NCBI RefSeq assembly: GCF_000332455.1
Contig: NZ_AOGY02000042.1
Coordinates: forward strand, 186,001 to 250,000
Length of the DNA: 64,000 bases
Direction: 5' to 3'
Source: Leptospira vanthielii serovar Holland str. Waz Holland = ATCC 700522
Lineage (GTDB): Bacteria; Spirochaetota; Leptospiria; Leptospirales; Leptospiraceae
How positions within the stretch are numbered: position 1 is the stretch's first letter; each line of letters begins with the position of its first letter. The notes beneath the pieces were generated by a model. It was not told the DNA's origin. It did not search any database and saw only the letters and a program-made list of their open reading frames with translations. Of this stretch, positions 8,780 to 19,211 are shown piece by piece. Both the position numbers and the translations under genes were made by a program.

Positions 8780-11356
8780 CTATGCATCATAAGGTATGTC
8801 AATGATAAAGCTCGCCCCTCCTTCTTTCCGATTCATCGCTTCGATGGTTCCGCCGTGTAATTCAATGATCGACTTAGAAATGGCAAGACCAAGTCCTGTA
8901 CCAATTTTTCCAGAGGATTCTCCCCTATAAAATTTCTGAAAGATACGAGAGGAATCTACCGGAAGACCATTTCCGTTATCCTCCACTGTCCATTGAACCT
9001 TATCCCCAGATTTTTGTAATGTAATCCAAATCGTCGTACCTGCCGGAGTATACAAACACGCATTATACAAAAGATTAAAAATCGCATGTGAAAATAGAAC
9101 CCGATCAAGTTCAATGGGAAAATCACAATCATTCAAATTAATTTTTATCGAATGATTCGTTTTGTTTTTTCCCAAATAGGAAATCGAATCTTGAATGATA
9201 TCCGAAGGATAAACCTTTTCTTTCTTTAAAGTTAAATATCCCGATTCGATCCGACTGATATCCAATAAATTTCCAAGTAGTAAATTGAGAACAAGAGAAC
9301 TTTCCTGAATTTCTTCCAGTAAATCCTTTCTTGCCACAGGATCTGCGTCAATTTCGGGATCAAGTAATGCGGAAGCAGATCCTCTAATCGAAGTTAGTGG
9401 AGTTTTTAGTTCATGCGACAAAGAATTAAAAACAAGATTGTATAATTTTTCCGATTCTTTTAACAAAAAATTCTTTCTCGAATCCTCTGACAAAGTATCT
9501 CGATCCAGTGCCAAGGCCACTTGGTTAGCAACTGTATTTAGAAGGATTTCCTGTTCCAAACTAGGTTCTTGAATCGGTTTCACATTGATCACTCCCGTGA
9601 TCCCACCAGGTGATAGAAGTGGATAGAAAGTTGTATTTGATAAAGACAAAGTATCCGTATACATACCTGCTGGTTTTCCATTTTTAATAGTCCAAGAGGC
9701 TACAGCTAAATCCTTAGAATCAGGAATACTAGGAGTGAATTCACCGCCTTGATAAAAGTGAAGATTTACTGGAAAAGGAAAAATTCGTTTAAAAAAAGAA
9801 TCTCCTGTTTTAATAATTTCGGCAGCAGAGGATGTCTTGGATAAATTCTGGGTGAGCTCATAGAGAATCGAGAGTTTCTCTTCTCGCGATCTAAGTTTCG
9901 ATTCATTTTTTTTAAGTCTTGCGGTTAGGCCTCCATTGATCAGTGCAATCAACATAAAGATCACAAACATCAATGCATCTTCTAATTTAGAAATATAGAA
10001 TGTATAAAGAGGTGGTATAAATAAAAAGTTCCAAAAGGAGGCCGATAAAATTGCCGCAAGCAACACAGGGCCCCGGCTAAAAAACATTCCAAGTACAGCT
10101 ACATAAAACAAATACAAAATCGAAATAGTCCAATACCCGATGTAAGCTAGTAGAAATTGATTACATAAGGTAACAAGTGATGTCAGAGCAAAAATAGCTG
10201 CGTATTGCCGAATTCCAGAAGAAGGAATTAATTTTTTATAAAAGTCAAAGTGAAACGATCTTTCATCTGAAAAAGGAACAATGATAATTTCAACATCTCT
10301 AAGTTGTTTTATAATCTTTGCAGATATGTTTTTTTGGAATAAACTTGAGAAAAAACGTTTTTTAGATCCTCCGATCACCAAACGATGGATACGTTTATCC
10401 TGAACTGCCGCCAAAATTCCTACCACAGGATCTGATTCGAAGGAGTGGACTACTTCTGCACCTAGTTCTTTTGCAAAACGAATATGCGATCGAATCGAAT
10501 TGGCGGAATCCAAATTTCTATCCTCTTCATTTTCTGAAAACACCGCAAACAATTCGGAGTTTCTCTCCAAGGCCAATCTTTTTGCATTTCGAAGGAGCGT
10601 TTTCGAATGGGGGCTCGCAGAGATGGCGACCATAATCCGTTCTCTTCCTTGGGGCATTCTTTTTTCTACATATTTTGCCGTGTAAGAAAGAGACAATTCC
10701 CGAAGGTACGTTAAATTCTCTTTACGGAAAAAATTTTCCTTCGCAGAATCAACTTTTTCTGGAATATACACCTTTCCTTCAGACAATCTTTTCAATAATT
10801 CATCAGGAATAATGTCAATTAATACTAGTTCATCGGCACGTTCCAAAATACTGTCGGGGATAGTTTCCTTTACAGGGCTTTGAATGATTTTTTCGACAGA
10901 ATCCACCTGGCTCTCTAAATGTTGGACATTCACGGTCGAAAGCACATGAATCCCAGCATCGAGTAATGAAAAAATATCTTGGTATCTTTTTTTGTTCACT
11001 GATCCCGGAATATTAGTATGAGCCAATTCATCAACTAACACATAACTTGGTCTCTCTTTTAGGATACTCTCGACATCCATTTCCTCCCATACTTTTCCCC
11101 GATATTCAATTTTTTTCAGCGGTATCCACGGAAGATCGTCAACCAATGCTTTGGTATCTGCTCTTCCGTGACTTTCGACTATACCAACCCGTATGTCCTC
11201 TCCTTCTTCTTTTAAATGATGAGCTTCCGTTAACATAGCATAGGTTTTACCAACACCAGGAGACATCCCAAAATAAACTTTCAGGATGCCTTTTTTCTTT
11301 GGTTCTTCTTGGTTGGCTATTGAGAGAAAGTCCTCTGGACGTTTTCCTTCATTCAT
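8780..11356 (-). CDS. kdpD: KdpD potassium/osmosensor histidine kinase
   Basis: At 858 residues this is full length. The N-terminal KdpD domain carries a Walker A-like GMSPGVGKTYAM. A USP-like domain follows (~250-360), then a four-helix DUF4118 membrane section (~385-480), a GAF-like section, and the dimerisation domain with the phospho-acceptor H648 in SHELKTPLTSIRG. The C-terminal ATPase has DNGNGLP and GTGLGLAISKSI boxes. KdpD senses low potassium or turgor at the inner membrane and phosphorylates KdpE. Its start overlaps the kdpC end by 8 bases, showing translational coupling in a kdpA-B-C-D-E operon. Confidence 0.96.
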   Translation of the reverse strand: MNEGKRPEDFLSIANQEEPKKKGILKVYFGMSPGVGKTYAMLTEAHHLKEEGEDIRVGIVESHGRADTKALVDDLPWIPLKKIEYRGKVWEEMDVESILKERPSYVLVDELAHTNIPGSVNKKRYQDIFSLLDAGIHVLSTVNVQHLESQVDSVEKIIQSPVKETIPDSILERADELVLIDIIPDELLKRLSEGKVYIPEKVDSAKENFFRKENLTYLRELSLSYTAKYVEKRMPQGRERIMVAISASPHSKTLLRNAKRLALERNSELFAVFSENEEDRNLDSANSIRSHIRFAKELGAEVVHSFESDPVVGILAAVQDKRIHRLVIGGSKKRFFSSLFQKNISAKIIKQLRDVEIIIVPFSDERSFHFDFYKKLIPSSGIRQYAAIFALTSLVTLCNQFLLAYIGYWTISILYLFYVAVLGMFFSRGPVLLAAILSASFWNFLFIPPLYTFYISKLEDALMFVIFMLIALINGGLTARLKKNESKLRSREEKLSILYELTQNLSKTSSAAEIIKTGDSFFKRIFPFPVNLHFYQGGEFTPSIPDSKDLAVASWTIKNGKPAGMYTDTLSLSNTTFYPLLSPGGITGVINVKPIQEPSLEQEILLNTVANQVALALDRDTLSEDSRKNFLLKESEKLYNLVFNSLSHELKTPLTSIRGSASALLDPEIDADPVARKDLLEEIQESSLVLNLLLGNLLDISRIESGYLTLKKEKVYPSDIIQDSISYLGKNKTNHSIKINLNDCDFPIELDRVLFSHAIFNLLYNACLYTPAGTTIWITLQKSGDKVQWTVEDNGNGLPVDSSRIFQKFYRGESSGKIGTGLGLAISKSIIELHGGTIEAMNRKEGGASFIIDIPYDA

Positions 11357-11927
11357 GAATCATTTGACTCCAAGATAGATTTAATTTTGTGACATTGACT
11401 CGTTCGCGTCCGATAAAACCAAAAAGTGGATACTCTGTATGTTTCAGGATCAATTCATTTATTTGATTCAGGGGAATCTTTACTTTCTTTTCGATAGATT
11501 TGGCCTGTTCATAAGCACAACGTGCTGTTATATGCGGGTCTAACCCAGAAGCAGATGCATAAACCAACTCCAAACATTCTTCTATACTGATCCCCGCGGT
11601 TTCCAATTCATGTTTTCTATCTTCTACTAAGTTCCTTAAATCTAGACTAGAAGGACTTAAATTAGAAGCCCCACTTGGTATTGTCGCATAACTCGCAGCA
11701 CTCGGACGGTAGCGAAACAACGATTTTGATAATACTTTTTGCGCTAAAAGTTCCGAGCCAACTACTTTCCCTTCCACGACAGACAAACTACCATTTGCTT
11801 CAAACGGAAAAAACGATTTCGCCAATCCAGAGATTGTTAACGGATACAGAAAACCCAAAAAAATTAAGGATAAAAATCCAAATCGAATTGTAATTTCCCA
11901 TTGGTTTGCTGTTTCATTCGATTTCAT
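11349..11927 (-). CDS. kdpC: KdpC subunit of potassium-transporting ATPase
   Basis: The protein has 192 residues and one N-terminal membrane helix (~15-36) followed by a periplasmic domain. Conserved KdpC features are present: [17 protein letters not shown] and the SGLDPHIT segment. KdpC bridges KdpA and KdpB and stabilises potassium binding in the KdpFABC complex. The start overlaps the kdpB stop by 4 bases (ATGA type), and the end overlaps kdpD by 8 bases. Confidence 0.95.
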   Translation of the reverse strand: MKSNETANQWEITIRFGFLSLIFLGFLYPLTISGLAKSFFPFEANGSLSVVEGKVVGSELLAQKVLSKSLFRYRPSAASYATIPSGASNLSPSSLDLRNLVEDRKHELETAGISIEECLELVYASASGLDPHITARCAYEQAKSIEKKVKIPLNQINELILKHTEYPLFGFIGRERVNVTKLNLSWSQMIHE

Positions 11928-13978
11928 AAAAAACCTCCAGATAAAATTAAGTCGATGAGTTTAATTCCGAAAAAAGGAAATATCATTCCTCCACCTCCAT
12001 AGATAATAAAATTCCTAAGCAAAGCTTGGTCTGGTGATTTAGGCACATATTTCACACCACGAAGTGACAAAGGAATGAGAGCCGGGATCACAAGGGCATT
12101 GAAGATCACAGCAGATAGGATCGCATTGTCAGGGTTGGAAAGCTGCATGATGTTTAACGGAGCTAACGGTAAAAACAAAGCAGGAAGGATAGCAAAATAT
12201 TTTGCTATGTCGTTAGCAATACTAAATGTAGTGAGTGCCCCCCTTGTCATTAAGAGTTGTTTTCCAATTTCTACAATTTCAATGAGTTTACTTGGATTAC
12301 TATCCAAATCAATCATATTACCGGCTTCCCTTGCCGTTTGTGTTCCGGTATTCATTGCCACACCCACATCGGACTGTGCGAGGGCCGGTGCATCATTGGT
12401 TCCGTCACCAATCATGGCAACCAAATAACCGTTAGCTTGTTCTTCTCGAATTCGTTTTAGTTTTGCCTCAGGAGTGGCTTCTGCGATAAAATCATCCACC
12501 CCAGCTTCCGCTGCAATGGCTGCCGCAGTGAGAGGGTTATCACCAGTGATCATCACCGTTCGAATTCCCATCCTTCTCAAGTAGGCAAATCGTTCTTTGA
12601 GTCCTCCTTTCACGATATCTTTCAACTCAATGATACCCAACAATTGATTTCCTTCGGAAACAAGAATGGGAGTACTTCCCTTTCTTGAAACTTCATCCGA
12701 TATCATTAACATGGTTTGCGGAACAGTTCCACCTAACGATTCGATATGTTTTCGGATCGCATCGATGGCACCCTTTCGAATGTTACGAATTTGTTTACCA
12801 TTTTCGGATATCTCCACTCCACTCATCCGAGTGGATGCGGAAAATGGAATCCAACTCACTTCTAATGATTTTAAGTTTCTTTCGCGAATCGCAAATCGTT
12901 GTTTGGCGAGAACGACGATAGATCTTCCTTCAGGAGTTTCGTCAGAAAGTGAAGAAAGTTGGGCGGCATCTGCCAACTCTTCTTCCGTAATACCCTCGGA
13001 AGGATAGAATTTATGGGCTTCGCGATTTCCTAATGTGATAGTGCCAGTTTTATCCAATAATAAAACATGGATGTCGCCTGCTGCCTCCACTGCTTTTCCA
13101 CTTTTGGCTATGACATTGTATCGAATTAACCTTTCCATTCCAGAGATTCCAATGGCACTAAGAAGGGCAGCAATTGTTGTTGGGATCAAACATACAAATA
13201 ATGCGAGCCATACAGAGAAATGAAAATTCCAATTTTGTCCTAATTGATTTCCTACAAAGTTGGCGACGGGAATTAAAGATAATACACCCAAAAAGAAAAG
13301 TAGAGTTAAAGCAAAAAGAACAATACCGAGCGCGACTTCATTGGGAGTTTTTTGCCTTGAGGCTCCTTCAATCATACTAATCATCTTATCAATAAAACTT
13401 TCCCCAGGTTTCGTTGTAATTTTAATATACAAATGATCAGAAATCACTCGGGTTCCTCCCGTGACAGCAGACCTATCTCCACCACTCTCTCGAATCACCG
13501 GAGCAGACTCTCCTGTCACCGCAGATTCATCCACACTGGCAATGCCAGAAATCACTTCCCCATCACCAGGAATTGTAAACCCTGCTTCCACAAAAACAAT
13601 ATCGTTGATTTTTAATTCGTTCGAAGGAACTTCGATAAAGTTTTTATCTCCCACCGATTCTACTTTTTTTGATATCGTTGAGGATCTTGACTTTCGTAAA
13701 CTATCGGCCCTCGCCTTACCTCTACCTTCGGCTACGCTCTCTGCGAAGTTTGCAAAAAACAAAGTTAAAACTAACCAAAAGAAGATGGGAAGTTCGTTAT
13801 GAAATGGAATCCCCGATCCTAAATAGTATAGAATTTGTAAAAATAGAATTAAAGTACCTATCCAAACCGTGGCCATTACGGGATTCGAAAATGCATTTTT
13901 GGGAGAAAACTTTTGCATTGCATTCCAGAAAGAAACACTCAAAAGCTCTTTAGATATCATATTTTTTGAATTTATCAT
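11924..13978 (-). CDS. kdpB: KdpB, P-type ATPase subunit of the potassium pump
   Basis: This 684-residue P-type ATPase has the phosphorylated Asp at D309 in LLDKTGTIT, the TGES loop of the actuator domain ([10 protein letters not shown]), and the hinge motif [12 protein letters not shown]. About seven membrane helices are visible. KdpB hydrolyses ATP to drive potassium import through KdpA. It follows kdpA by 9 bases, with AGAGGA as ribosome site. Length and motifs are normal for the family. Confidence 0.97.
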   Translation of the reverse strand: MINSKNMISKELLSVSFWNAMQKFSPKNAFSNPVMATVWIGTLILFLQILYYLGSGIPFHNELPIFFWLVLTLFFANFAESVAEGRGKARADSLRKSRSSTISKKVESVGDKNFIEVPSNELKINDIVFVEAGFTIPGDGEVISGIASVDESAVTGESAPVIRESGGDRSAVTGGTRVISDHLYIKITTKPGESFIDKMISMIEGASRQKTPNEVALGIVLFALTLLFFLGVLSLIPVANFVGNQLGQNWNFHFSVWLALFVCLIPTTIAALLSAIGISGMERLIRYNVIAKSGKAVEAAGDIHVLLLDKTGTITLGNREAHKFYPSEGITEEELADAAQLSSLSDETPEGRSIVVLAKQRFAIRERNLKSLEVSWIPFSASTRMSGVEISENGKQIRNIRKGAIDAIRKHIESLGGTVPQTMLMISDEVSRKGSTPILVSEGNQLLGIIELKDIVKGGLKERFAYLRRMGIRTVMITGDNPLTAAAIAAEAGVDDFIAEATPEAKLKRIREEQANGYLVAMIGDGTNDAPALAQSDVGVAMNTGTQTAREAGNMIDLDSNPSKLIEIVEIGKQLLMTRGALTTFSIANDIAKYFAILPALFLPLAPLNIMQLSNPDNAILSAVIFNALVIPALIPLSLRGVKYVPKSPDQALLRNFIIYGGGGMIFPFFGIKLIDLILSGGFL

Positions 13979-13987
13979 ACGTTCCTC

Positions 13988-15625
13988 TTAAAAGAAAATT
14001 CCCTTCCCGATGAGTAGCTGTTCCAAGATGGGACCTAGAGCTAAAACTGGAAAAAAAGATAGACCACAAACAATTAAAATCACACTGAAAACTAATATTC
14101 CAAATAACAATGTATCCAATTTAAAGTTTCCATCGGTAGATTTGGTTGTGACTTTTCCGCCTAAACTCCCCGCAACTAAAACCACTGCATAAATCACACT
14201 AAAACGTCCGACTAACATTGAGAACCCGAGAGACAAATTTCCCCAGATGGTGTCAGCGGAAAACCCTGCAAAAGCGGAACCGTTATTACCTGCAGCCGAA
14301 CTATAGGCATACAAAATTTGAGATAAGGCATGTGGACCTTTTGCGTTATAACCCGATTCTAAAAAAATAGTCATCGTTGTTCCGACTAATATACAAATTG
14401 TAGGAGCAAGGATTCCAAAAAGAGTCCATTTGATTTCATAACTTCCAATTTTTTTGCCAAAATATTCAGGTGTGCGACCGGTCATGAGTCCCGATAAAAA
14501 CACTGTGAGTATGAGAAATAAAAACATTCCATACATACCTGTTCCCACTCCGCCAAAGATAATCTCACCTAACATCATTTGAAAAATGGCAACCCCTCCC
14601 GCTAGTGGAGAATAACTATCGTGCATGGAATTAACAGACCCATTGGATGCAGCTGTTGTAGACGATAACCAAAGGGTGGATTCTGTTAAGGTAAATCTGG
14701 TTTCTTTGCCTTCCCAAAAACCGGGGTGGCTCCATTCTGAATAGAAAACACCAACAAAACCTAGTATAAAAAAAGCCAACATCACAAAGAAAATTACCCA
14801 AGCATGGCGAAATGAATTTGTGATTTTGCCGTATAAAAATACGCAAGAAGCTGGCAAAAAGAGAATCGAAAACATTTGAATGAAATTGGATATGGGAGTT
14901 GGATTTTCAAATGGATGGGCGCTATTCACACCAAAAAAACCTCCTCCATTAGTTCCGATTTGTTTGATCGCAATTTGCGACGCAGCAGGTCCCATAGGAA
15001 TGGTCTGCGGTTGTCCATCAAATCCCAAAGTTTGTATTGGTTCCTGAAACGATTGAATGACACCTTGACCCACGAGGAGAATGGCGACAAAGAACGAAAT
15101 GGGAAGAAGTATATAAAAAGTAGAACGAAACAAATCCTGCCAAAAATTTCCAAACTTAAGTGCCGAAGAAGCTACAATGGACCGACTGACAAACGTTAAT
15201 ATAGATATTCCAACGCCAGCACTGAGAAAATTCTGCGGGGTGAGTCCCACCATCTGTGAAAAAGTACTGAGTTGGCTTTCACCAGAATAGGCTTGCCAAT
15301 TGGTATTTGTAACAAAGGAAATTGTTGTATTTAGTGCTAAATCCCAATCCATTCCCGGAATACCGAGTGAATTCATTGGTAAAAAATTTTGGTATCTTAG
15401 GATTAAAAATAAAATCCCACCTCCAAAAAGATGAAACACTACCATACTGTTTAGATATTGTTTTGGAGTTTGAGAAGGAGGTTCGCCTGAATATAAAAAC
15501 CGACGGAATGTAGATTCCAAGGGTAAAACTTTTGCATTCAATACAAAAGCCATATAGTAGCCGACAAAGGGTGAAACTAGTATCAGTAGCCCAACAAAAA
15601 AGGGAAAATAGAGTAACTCAACCAT
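13988..15625 (-). CDS. kdpA: KdpA, potassium-translocating subunit
   Basis: This 545-residue membrane protein has about ten helices and the four pore-loop signatures of KdpA, including TNTNWQAYSGES, NGGGFFGVNSAHP and SSAAGNNGSAFAG. It forms the selectivity filter of the high-affinity potassium pump. It is the first gene of the kdpA-B-C-D-E operon. The 88-base gap upstream holds the putative KdpE box and no kdpF-like small ORF. A GAGAG lies 9 bases before ATG. Confidence 0.96.
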   Translation of the reverse strand: MVELLYFPFFVGLLILVSPFVGYYMAFVLNAKVLPLESTFRRFLYSGEPPSQTPKQYLNSMVVFHLFGGGILFLILRYQNFLPMNSLGIPGMDWDLALNTTISFVTNTNWQAYSGESQLSTFSQMVGLTPQNFLSAGVGISILTFVSRSIVASSALKFGNFWQDLFRSTFYILLPISFFVAILLVGQGVIQSFQEPIQTLGFDGQPQTIPMGPAASQIAIKQIGTNGGGFFGVNSAHPFENPTPISNFIQMFSILFLPASCVFLYGKITNSFRHAWVIFFVMLAFFILGFVGVFYSEWSHPGFWEGKETRFTLTESTLWLSSTTAASNGSVNSMHDSYSPLAGGVAIFQMMLGEIIFGGVGTGMYGMFLFLILTVFLSGLMTGRTPEYFGKKIGSYEIKWTLFGILAPTICILVGTTMTIFLESGYNAKGPHALSQILYAYSSAAGNNGSAFAGFSADTIWGNLSLGFSMLVGRFSVIYAVVLVAGSLGGKVTTKSTDGNFKLDTLLFGILVFSVILIVCGLSFFPVLALGPILEQLLIGKGIFF

Positions 15626-15690
15626 AAGTAAATTCTCTCATGAAATACACTTAAGGTAAAGGGTGAGTGGCTTAAGGGATAAGATTAAGT

Positions 15691-15710
15691 CATTAAGAAA
15701 TGATTAAGAA
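15691..15710 (-). promoter_or_regulatory. Putative KdpE box before kdpA
   Basis: The plus strand reads CATTAAGAAATGATTAAGAA. On the gene strand it is two CTTAAT half-sites 11 bp apart, with a third CTTAAT at 15684-15689. It is 18/20 identical to the box before the porin at 8008-8027 and lies 65 bases from the kdpA ATG. Tandem direct repeats near this spacing are the usual target of OmpR-family regulators. Assignment to KdpE is inference. Confidence 0.65.
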
Positions 15711-15713
15711 ATA

Positions 15714-16502
15714 TTACTCCTGCCCAGTCGGAAAATAAACGATAAGAGCCCATAGCATAACAAGAAAGATAAAAAACAGAAAAGAAAAAATCCCTTTAGT
15801 AAAAAATTCAGAATCCAGGGACCCTCGCCATACAAGAAACACTGAGTTTTTGGCTAAGGGTAACTCCTCCCCATCCCAAATGGGATCTCGTAAGACAACT
15901 CCACCCGAAAACAAACTAGAAAGGTGACATTTTGTATCCTCTTTAGAGTAACAAATGGCATATAACGAAGGTTTAATTTCCTTACCAGAGACTGAACGAA
16001 TTCTTTTGTATTGGAATCGAATCACAGGTCCATACACAGAGCCGCCTGACCTACGCCGAACGAGAAGCGGTGAACGAAACTCTCCGGCATCAGTATCATC
16101 CAAATAAAAATCTCGAAGAAACAAATAACGATAGTTAAGGTTAAGGAAAACTTCTTCGGGAAGGACTTCCATTTTTGCAGTGATCCCCAAACTATAACCA
16201 ATAGAATCTCCCAAAAACAAAACAGAATTTCCTCCTGCAAGTAAGGATAAAAAAACAGCTAATAGAATTTTGAGACCGGTTTTCCGAGAAAGTTGGATTC
16301 CTAAAAACAAAATAGGTAAAAATAAAATAAGGACCGCCCAAACAGAAATAGAAAGCGCAAAGAAAGCCCCAAAGGGCAGTAAAAAAATTCCAAATCCCAA
16401 AATAAGAGAAAGTCCCGTCCAAAAGATAAAAAAAGAAGAAGCGGGTTCTTCGTTAGGTTCCGGTTTTTTCCGACTTTGATTTTCAACGAAACCAACAAAC
16501 AT
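15714..16502 (-). CDS. Unknown inner-membrane protein
   Basis: I do not recognise a family. The 262-residue protein has three or four hydrophobic segments between residues ~25 and 115, a central hydrophilic, probably extracytoplasmic domain (~115-225) and a C-terminal membrane helix (~235-257). A good AAAGGAG ribosome site lies before ATG 16502. It begins 3 bases after the preceding gene ends, so the genes from 19118 down to here read as one operon. Its stop is close to the kdpA promoter. No catalytic motif is visible. Confidence 0.75.
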   Translation of the reverse strand: MFVGFVENQSRKKPEPNEEPASSFFIFWTGLSLILGFGIFLLPFGAFFALSISVWAVLILFLPILFLGIQLSRKTGLKILLAVFLSLLAGGNSVLFLGDSIGYSLGITAKMEVLPEEVFLNLNYRYLFLRDFYLDDTDAGEFRSPLLVRRRSGGSVYGPVIRFQYKRIRSVSGKEIKPSLYAICYSKEDTKCHLSSLFSGGVVLRDPIWDGEELPLAKNSVFLVWRGSLDSEFFTKGIFSFLFFIFLVMLWALIVYFPTGQE

Positions 16503-16505
16503 CCA

Positions 16506-17654
16506 TTACTCCTTTACTTCAAATGAACTGCGAATGGTTTGCCAATAGAGGTCTGCTGTTTCCTTTTCCCTTTTGGGATACGATAAGGAAAGAAAATAAC
16601 CACGAGGCGCATTATAAAGATAATACTCTTTCATTTCCATTTCAACTGTATTTCCAATTTCATCTACCTCCGTCCACTCACTCAAATATTCAGATTTCGA
16701 TTCTGTTCTTTTAAAACCAAGTTTTCGAATTTGGGTGGGTGTAAGAGAACGCATAGAGTCCCAAAATCGGTAATAATTTTTGGAATCACGCAGTGGCCTA
16801 GTTTTATCAAAGCTAGATCCGATGGACAAAATGATTTTTGGAAGATTTTTCTTTTTTTTACCAGAAGTTTGTAGTTTTAAGGCCTCATCCCATTCCGTTT
16901 GGCCCGCAGGCAAATAATTAGATAGAAACTGTACAAAACGTACCATCCGATAAATAGAATCTCTGTTTTCGCCATAAATTCCCAGTCGATTTCCAAATAA
17001 TCCCTCATAACGAAGTTTGGAGGAAAAACGAATTCGATAACGAAAGGATTCGGACTCTAAAACCAGTTGGTCTTTTGATTTTGATTTACCAACATAACAC
17101 CCAAAAGGTTCACTCACCAAATCTAAAGGGATGGTTTGGTCTGACCATTCGTTGGCTGCCTTGTTGGTAATTTCATTGGAACGAACAAGCCAATTCGGAA
17201 AAAAACCAGGTTCGGTTTCTAACTTCAATCGGTAACAGAGATGGATCCCTTTTCCAAGAAATACCGCTTCTTTTTCTTTACGAACCGCATACAATGCCTC
17301 TAGTTCTTTGGCAGCAATATCGGCTTCGTCCTCTACTGGAAATTCTTTGTAGTATTCATCATCGATAAGAAAACGCATCAGTCCAGAAGGAGAGACTAAA
17401 TAGTTCCGGCCGTGTGCATCTTTTTTTTTTACCGTAGATTGTTTGTTTTTGAATTCAGAAAGGAATCGATGAAAACTGCGATTCTCCTCCTCTTCTGCGT
17501 CGGGAATCCAAGGTTTTTGTAATAAGGGATCCACAATGACTTTAGAATTTGATTCTGGATGAATCAAAAAAATGGGATAGGAAAATAGAATTAGGGAAAT
17601 TCCAATTTTGAGAGAAACATTAAAGAATCGAAGAGAGAATCTCCCCTCTAACAT
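16506..17654 (-). CDS. Unknown membrane-anchored or secreted protein
   Basis: This 382-residue protein has one N-terminal hydrophobic segment (~15-32), either a signal anchor or an uncleaved signal, followed by a charged, mostly soluble domain. I recognise no family or active-site motif. The C-terminal third contains SPTQIRKLGFKRTESKSEY-like and YLYNAPRGYFLSLSYP sequences with no known meaning to me. It starts 3 bases after the upstream gene ends and 3 bases lie between its stop and the next start, so it is tightly co-transcribed with two other unknowns. A GAGGGGAG just inside the ORF leaves the exact start uncertain. Confidence 0.75.
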   Translation of the reverse strand: MLEGRFSLRFFNVSLKIGISLILFSYPIFLIHPESNSKVIVDPLLQKPWIPDAEEEENRSFHRFLSEFKNKQSTVKKKDAHGRNYLVSPSGLMRFLIDDEYYKEFPVEDEADIAAKELEALYAVRKEKEAVFLGKGIHLCYRLKLETEPGFFPNWLVRSNEITNKAANEWSDQTIPLDLVSEPFGCYVGKSKSKDQLVLESESFRYRIRFSSKLRYEGLFGNRLGIYGENRDSIYRMVRFVQFLSNYLPAGQTEWDEALKLQTSGKKKKNLPKIILSIGSSFDKTRPLRDSKNYYRFWDSMRSLTPTQIRKLGFKRTESKSEYLSEWTEVDEIGNTVEMEMKEYYLYNAPRGYFLSLSYPKREKETADLYWQTIRSSFEVKE

Positions 17655-17657
17655 TCG

Positions 17658-19118
17658 CTATACCTGAAACTTGGATTGGATAAAATTGAGCGCCATAGTG
17701 AAAATCTTAGAAAAATCTCTCTTATGGTTTTCATCATTCACTCGAGACAAAATTCCTTTCAAAGTTGTTTGTACTTGGTTGTAGTTGGGAACTTCGAAAA
17801 ATGCTTTTTGGATATGAGGCCAAGCCATCTTTACCATTTGCATAAATTCAGGACTTCCTTTTTTAAATTCCTGAATCATACGATCTAACGTAAGTTTGAC
17901 GATTTGAAAGTTTTTTAATTTTTTAACAATCCCTACTAAAACCTCACGGCTTAAATCGGATTTGGAACTCATCATTTGAAATAAAGAATTCCAATCAACA
18001 GGTTCATTTTTTTGTTCTTTGAGAACTTGGGTGCGTAAAGAAACCACTGCCTTTTCAAATTCAGAAAGACCACGTAACCAGTTCTGGTATCCCACCTGGT
18101 CAGCTTTCGTTTGGTATCCTGTGATGGTCTGCACAAGGTCCATAAATTCTTTTACACTAAAAGATTCTAATCGCACCAGATTGGGATCTATCGGCGTTTC
18201 AAGTTCAGGTTCTTCAAAATCAACATCAATGTCCTGGGAAAAGTCATCATCCTCAGTATTGGAAACATTGGATCCACCCGCAGAAGAATCAGAATCATCA
18301 AATTCCAAATCTTCAATTTCGTATTCTTCCGAAGAGGTGGAGGGTGCATTTTTTGAAGTTGGTTCTGGGAGGGGATTGTCTTTGGGGTCTGGACCTATTC
18401 TTACTTCTAAGACCTCACCAGTGAGAGACTCAGCGAAGTTCTCTACAATTTCCAACAGAATGGATTTATCTCTGTCGGGAATGAGGGATTGTTTTTTGGC
18501 AACGGCTACAGGAGGTGCATTGGCAACGGCCAAAGCATCGGTAAGTGAAACAGGTTCTTTTTCTGATTCTGCACTGGAAGGAATTGCGAGGGCAGCTTTC
18601 GCAGATTCTGCCATAAGACCTTTGGGTTCAATGATCTCTCCCGTAAGTGGGTTTTCCAGGACGGTCAATATCCCTTTTTGTACAAACACAAAATCTGCGG
18701 GGTGAGTGACTTGCAATCGTTCTACGATTTCTTCTGCTACAGAGGAAAAACTAGGAGCAGGTGCATTGGTGAGTTTGTCTAACTCCTGGACCTTTAGTTT
18801 TTCTTGTACTTTATTCAGAACTTCGATAAAATTAGAATTTAAATAAGTGGAAACTTCACTTTGCGGAACACCTAACATGGTTGCGAATTGAGGTAGGTGT
18901 TCAAAAAACTGATCGGTCTTTTTGATATTCCCTGTCATGTAGGATTTGATCTGTTTTGCGACCTCTTCTACTTTGGCGGGATCCATTTTGCGAGTTTTGA
19001 GGAGTTTTTTGAAAATATCAATATGGGCGTGAAAGTAGGACAAAAATTCCCCATAGGCGGTGAATTCAAATTCTCCGTGCGCTTTTTTTTCTAAAACCTT
19101 TTTAGGACCGTCTGACAT
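17658..19118 (-). CDS. Unknown cytoplasmic protein with acidic central linker
   Basis: The 486 residues have no signal peptide or membrane helix. An N-terminal, mostly helical region (~10-150) is followed by an Ala/Pro-rich stretch and a strongly acidic low-complexity linker (~265-310, many Asp/Glu/Ser). A second helical domain (~315-486) ends IQSKFQV. No enzymatic motif is visible. As the first gene of a three-gene operon with two membrane or secreted unknowns, it may be a cytoplasmic partner of an envelope complex, but that is inference from position only. Confidence 0.8.
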   Translation of the reverse strand: MSDGPKKVLEKKAHGEFEFTAYGEFLSYFHAHIDIFKKLLKTRKMDPAKVEEVAKQIKSYMTGNIKKTDQFFEHLPQFATMLGVPQSEVSTYLNSNFIEVLNKVQEKLKVQELDKLTNAPAPSFSSVAEEIVERLQVTHPADFVFVQKGILTVLENPLTGEIIEPKGLMAESAKAALAIPSSAESEKEPVSLTDALAVANAPPVAVAKKQSLIPDRDKSILLEIVENFAESLTGEVLEVRIGPDPKDNPLPEPTSKNAPSTSSEEYEIEDLEFDDSDSSAGGSNVSNTEDDDFSQDIDVDFEEPELETPIDPNLVRLESFSVKEFMDLVQTITGYQTKADQVGYQNWLRGLSEFEKAVVSLRTQVLKEQKNEPVDWNSLFQMMSSKSDLSREVLVGIVKKLKNFQIVKLTLDRMIQEFKKGSPEFMQMVKMAWPHIQKAFFEVPNYNQVQTTLKGILSRVNDENHKRDFSKIFTMALNFIQSKFQV

Positions 19119-19211
19119 AATAGGATCTCATCCAATGCATAGGAAAAGTCACAAGGGTCAAGATTTTTACGAACCGATTGACGAAATGCAGGGAGAACGG
19201 AGTTTAGGAAT

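Noticed and set aside
18019..18705. 228-codon plus-strand frame inside the unknown gene at 17658-19118
   Set aside because: Antisense shadow of a gene with a better start, operon context and natural composition; the peptide is low-complexity Ser-rich.
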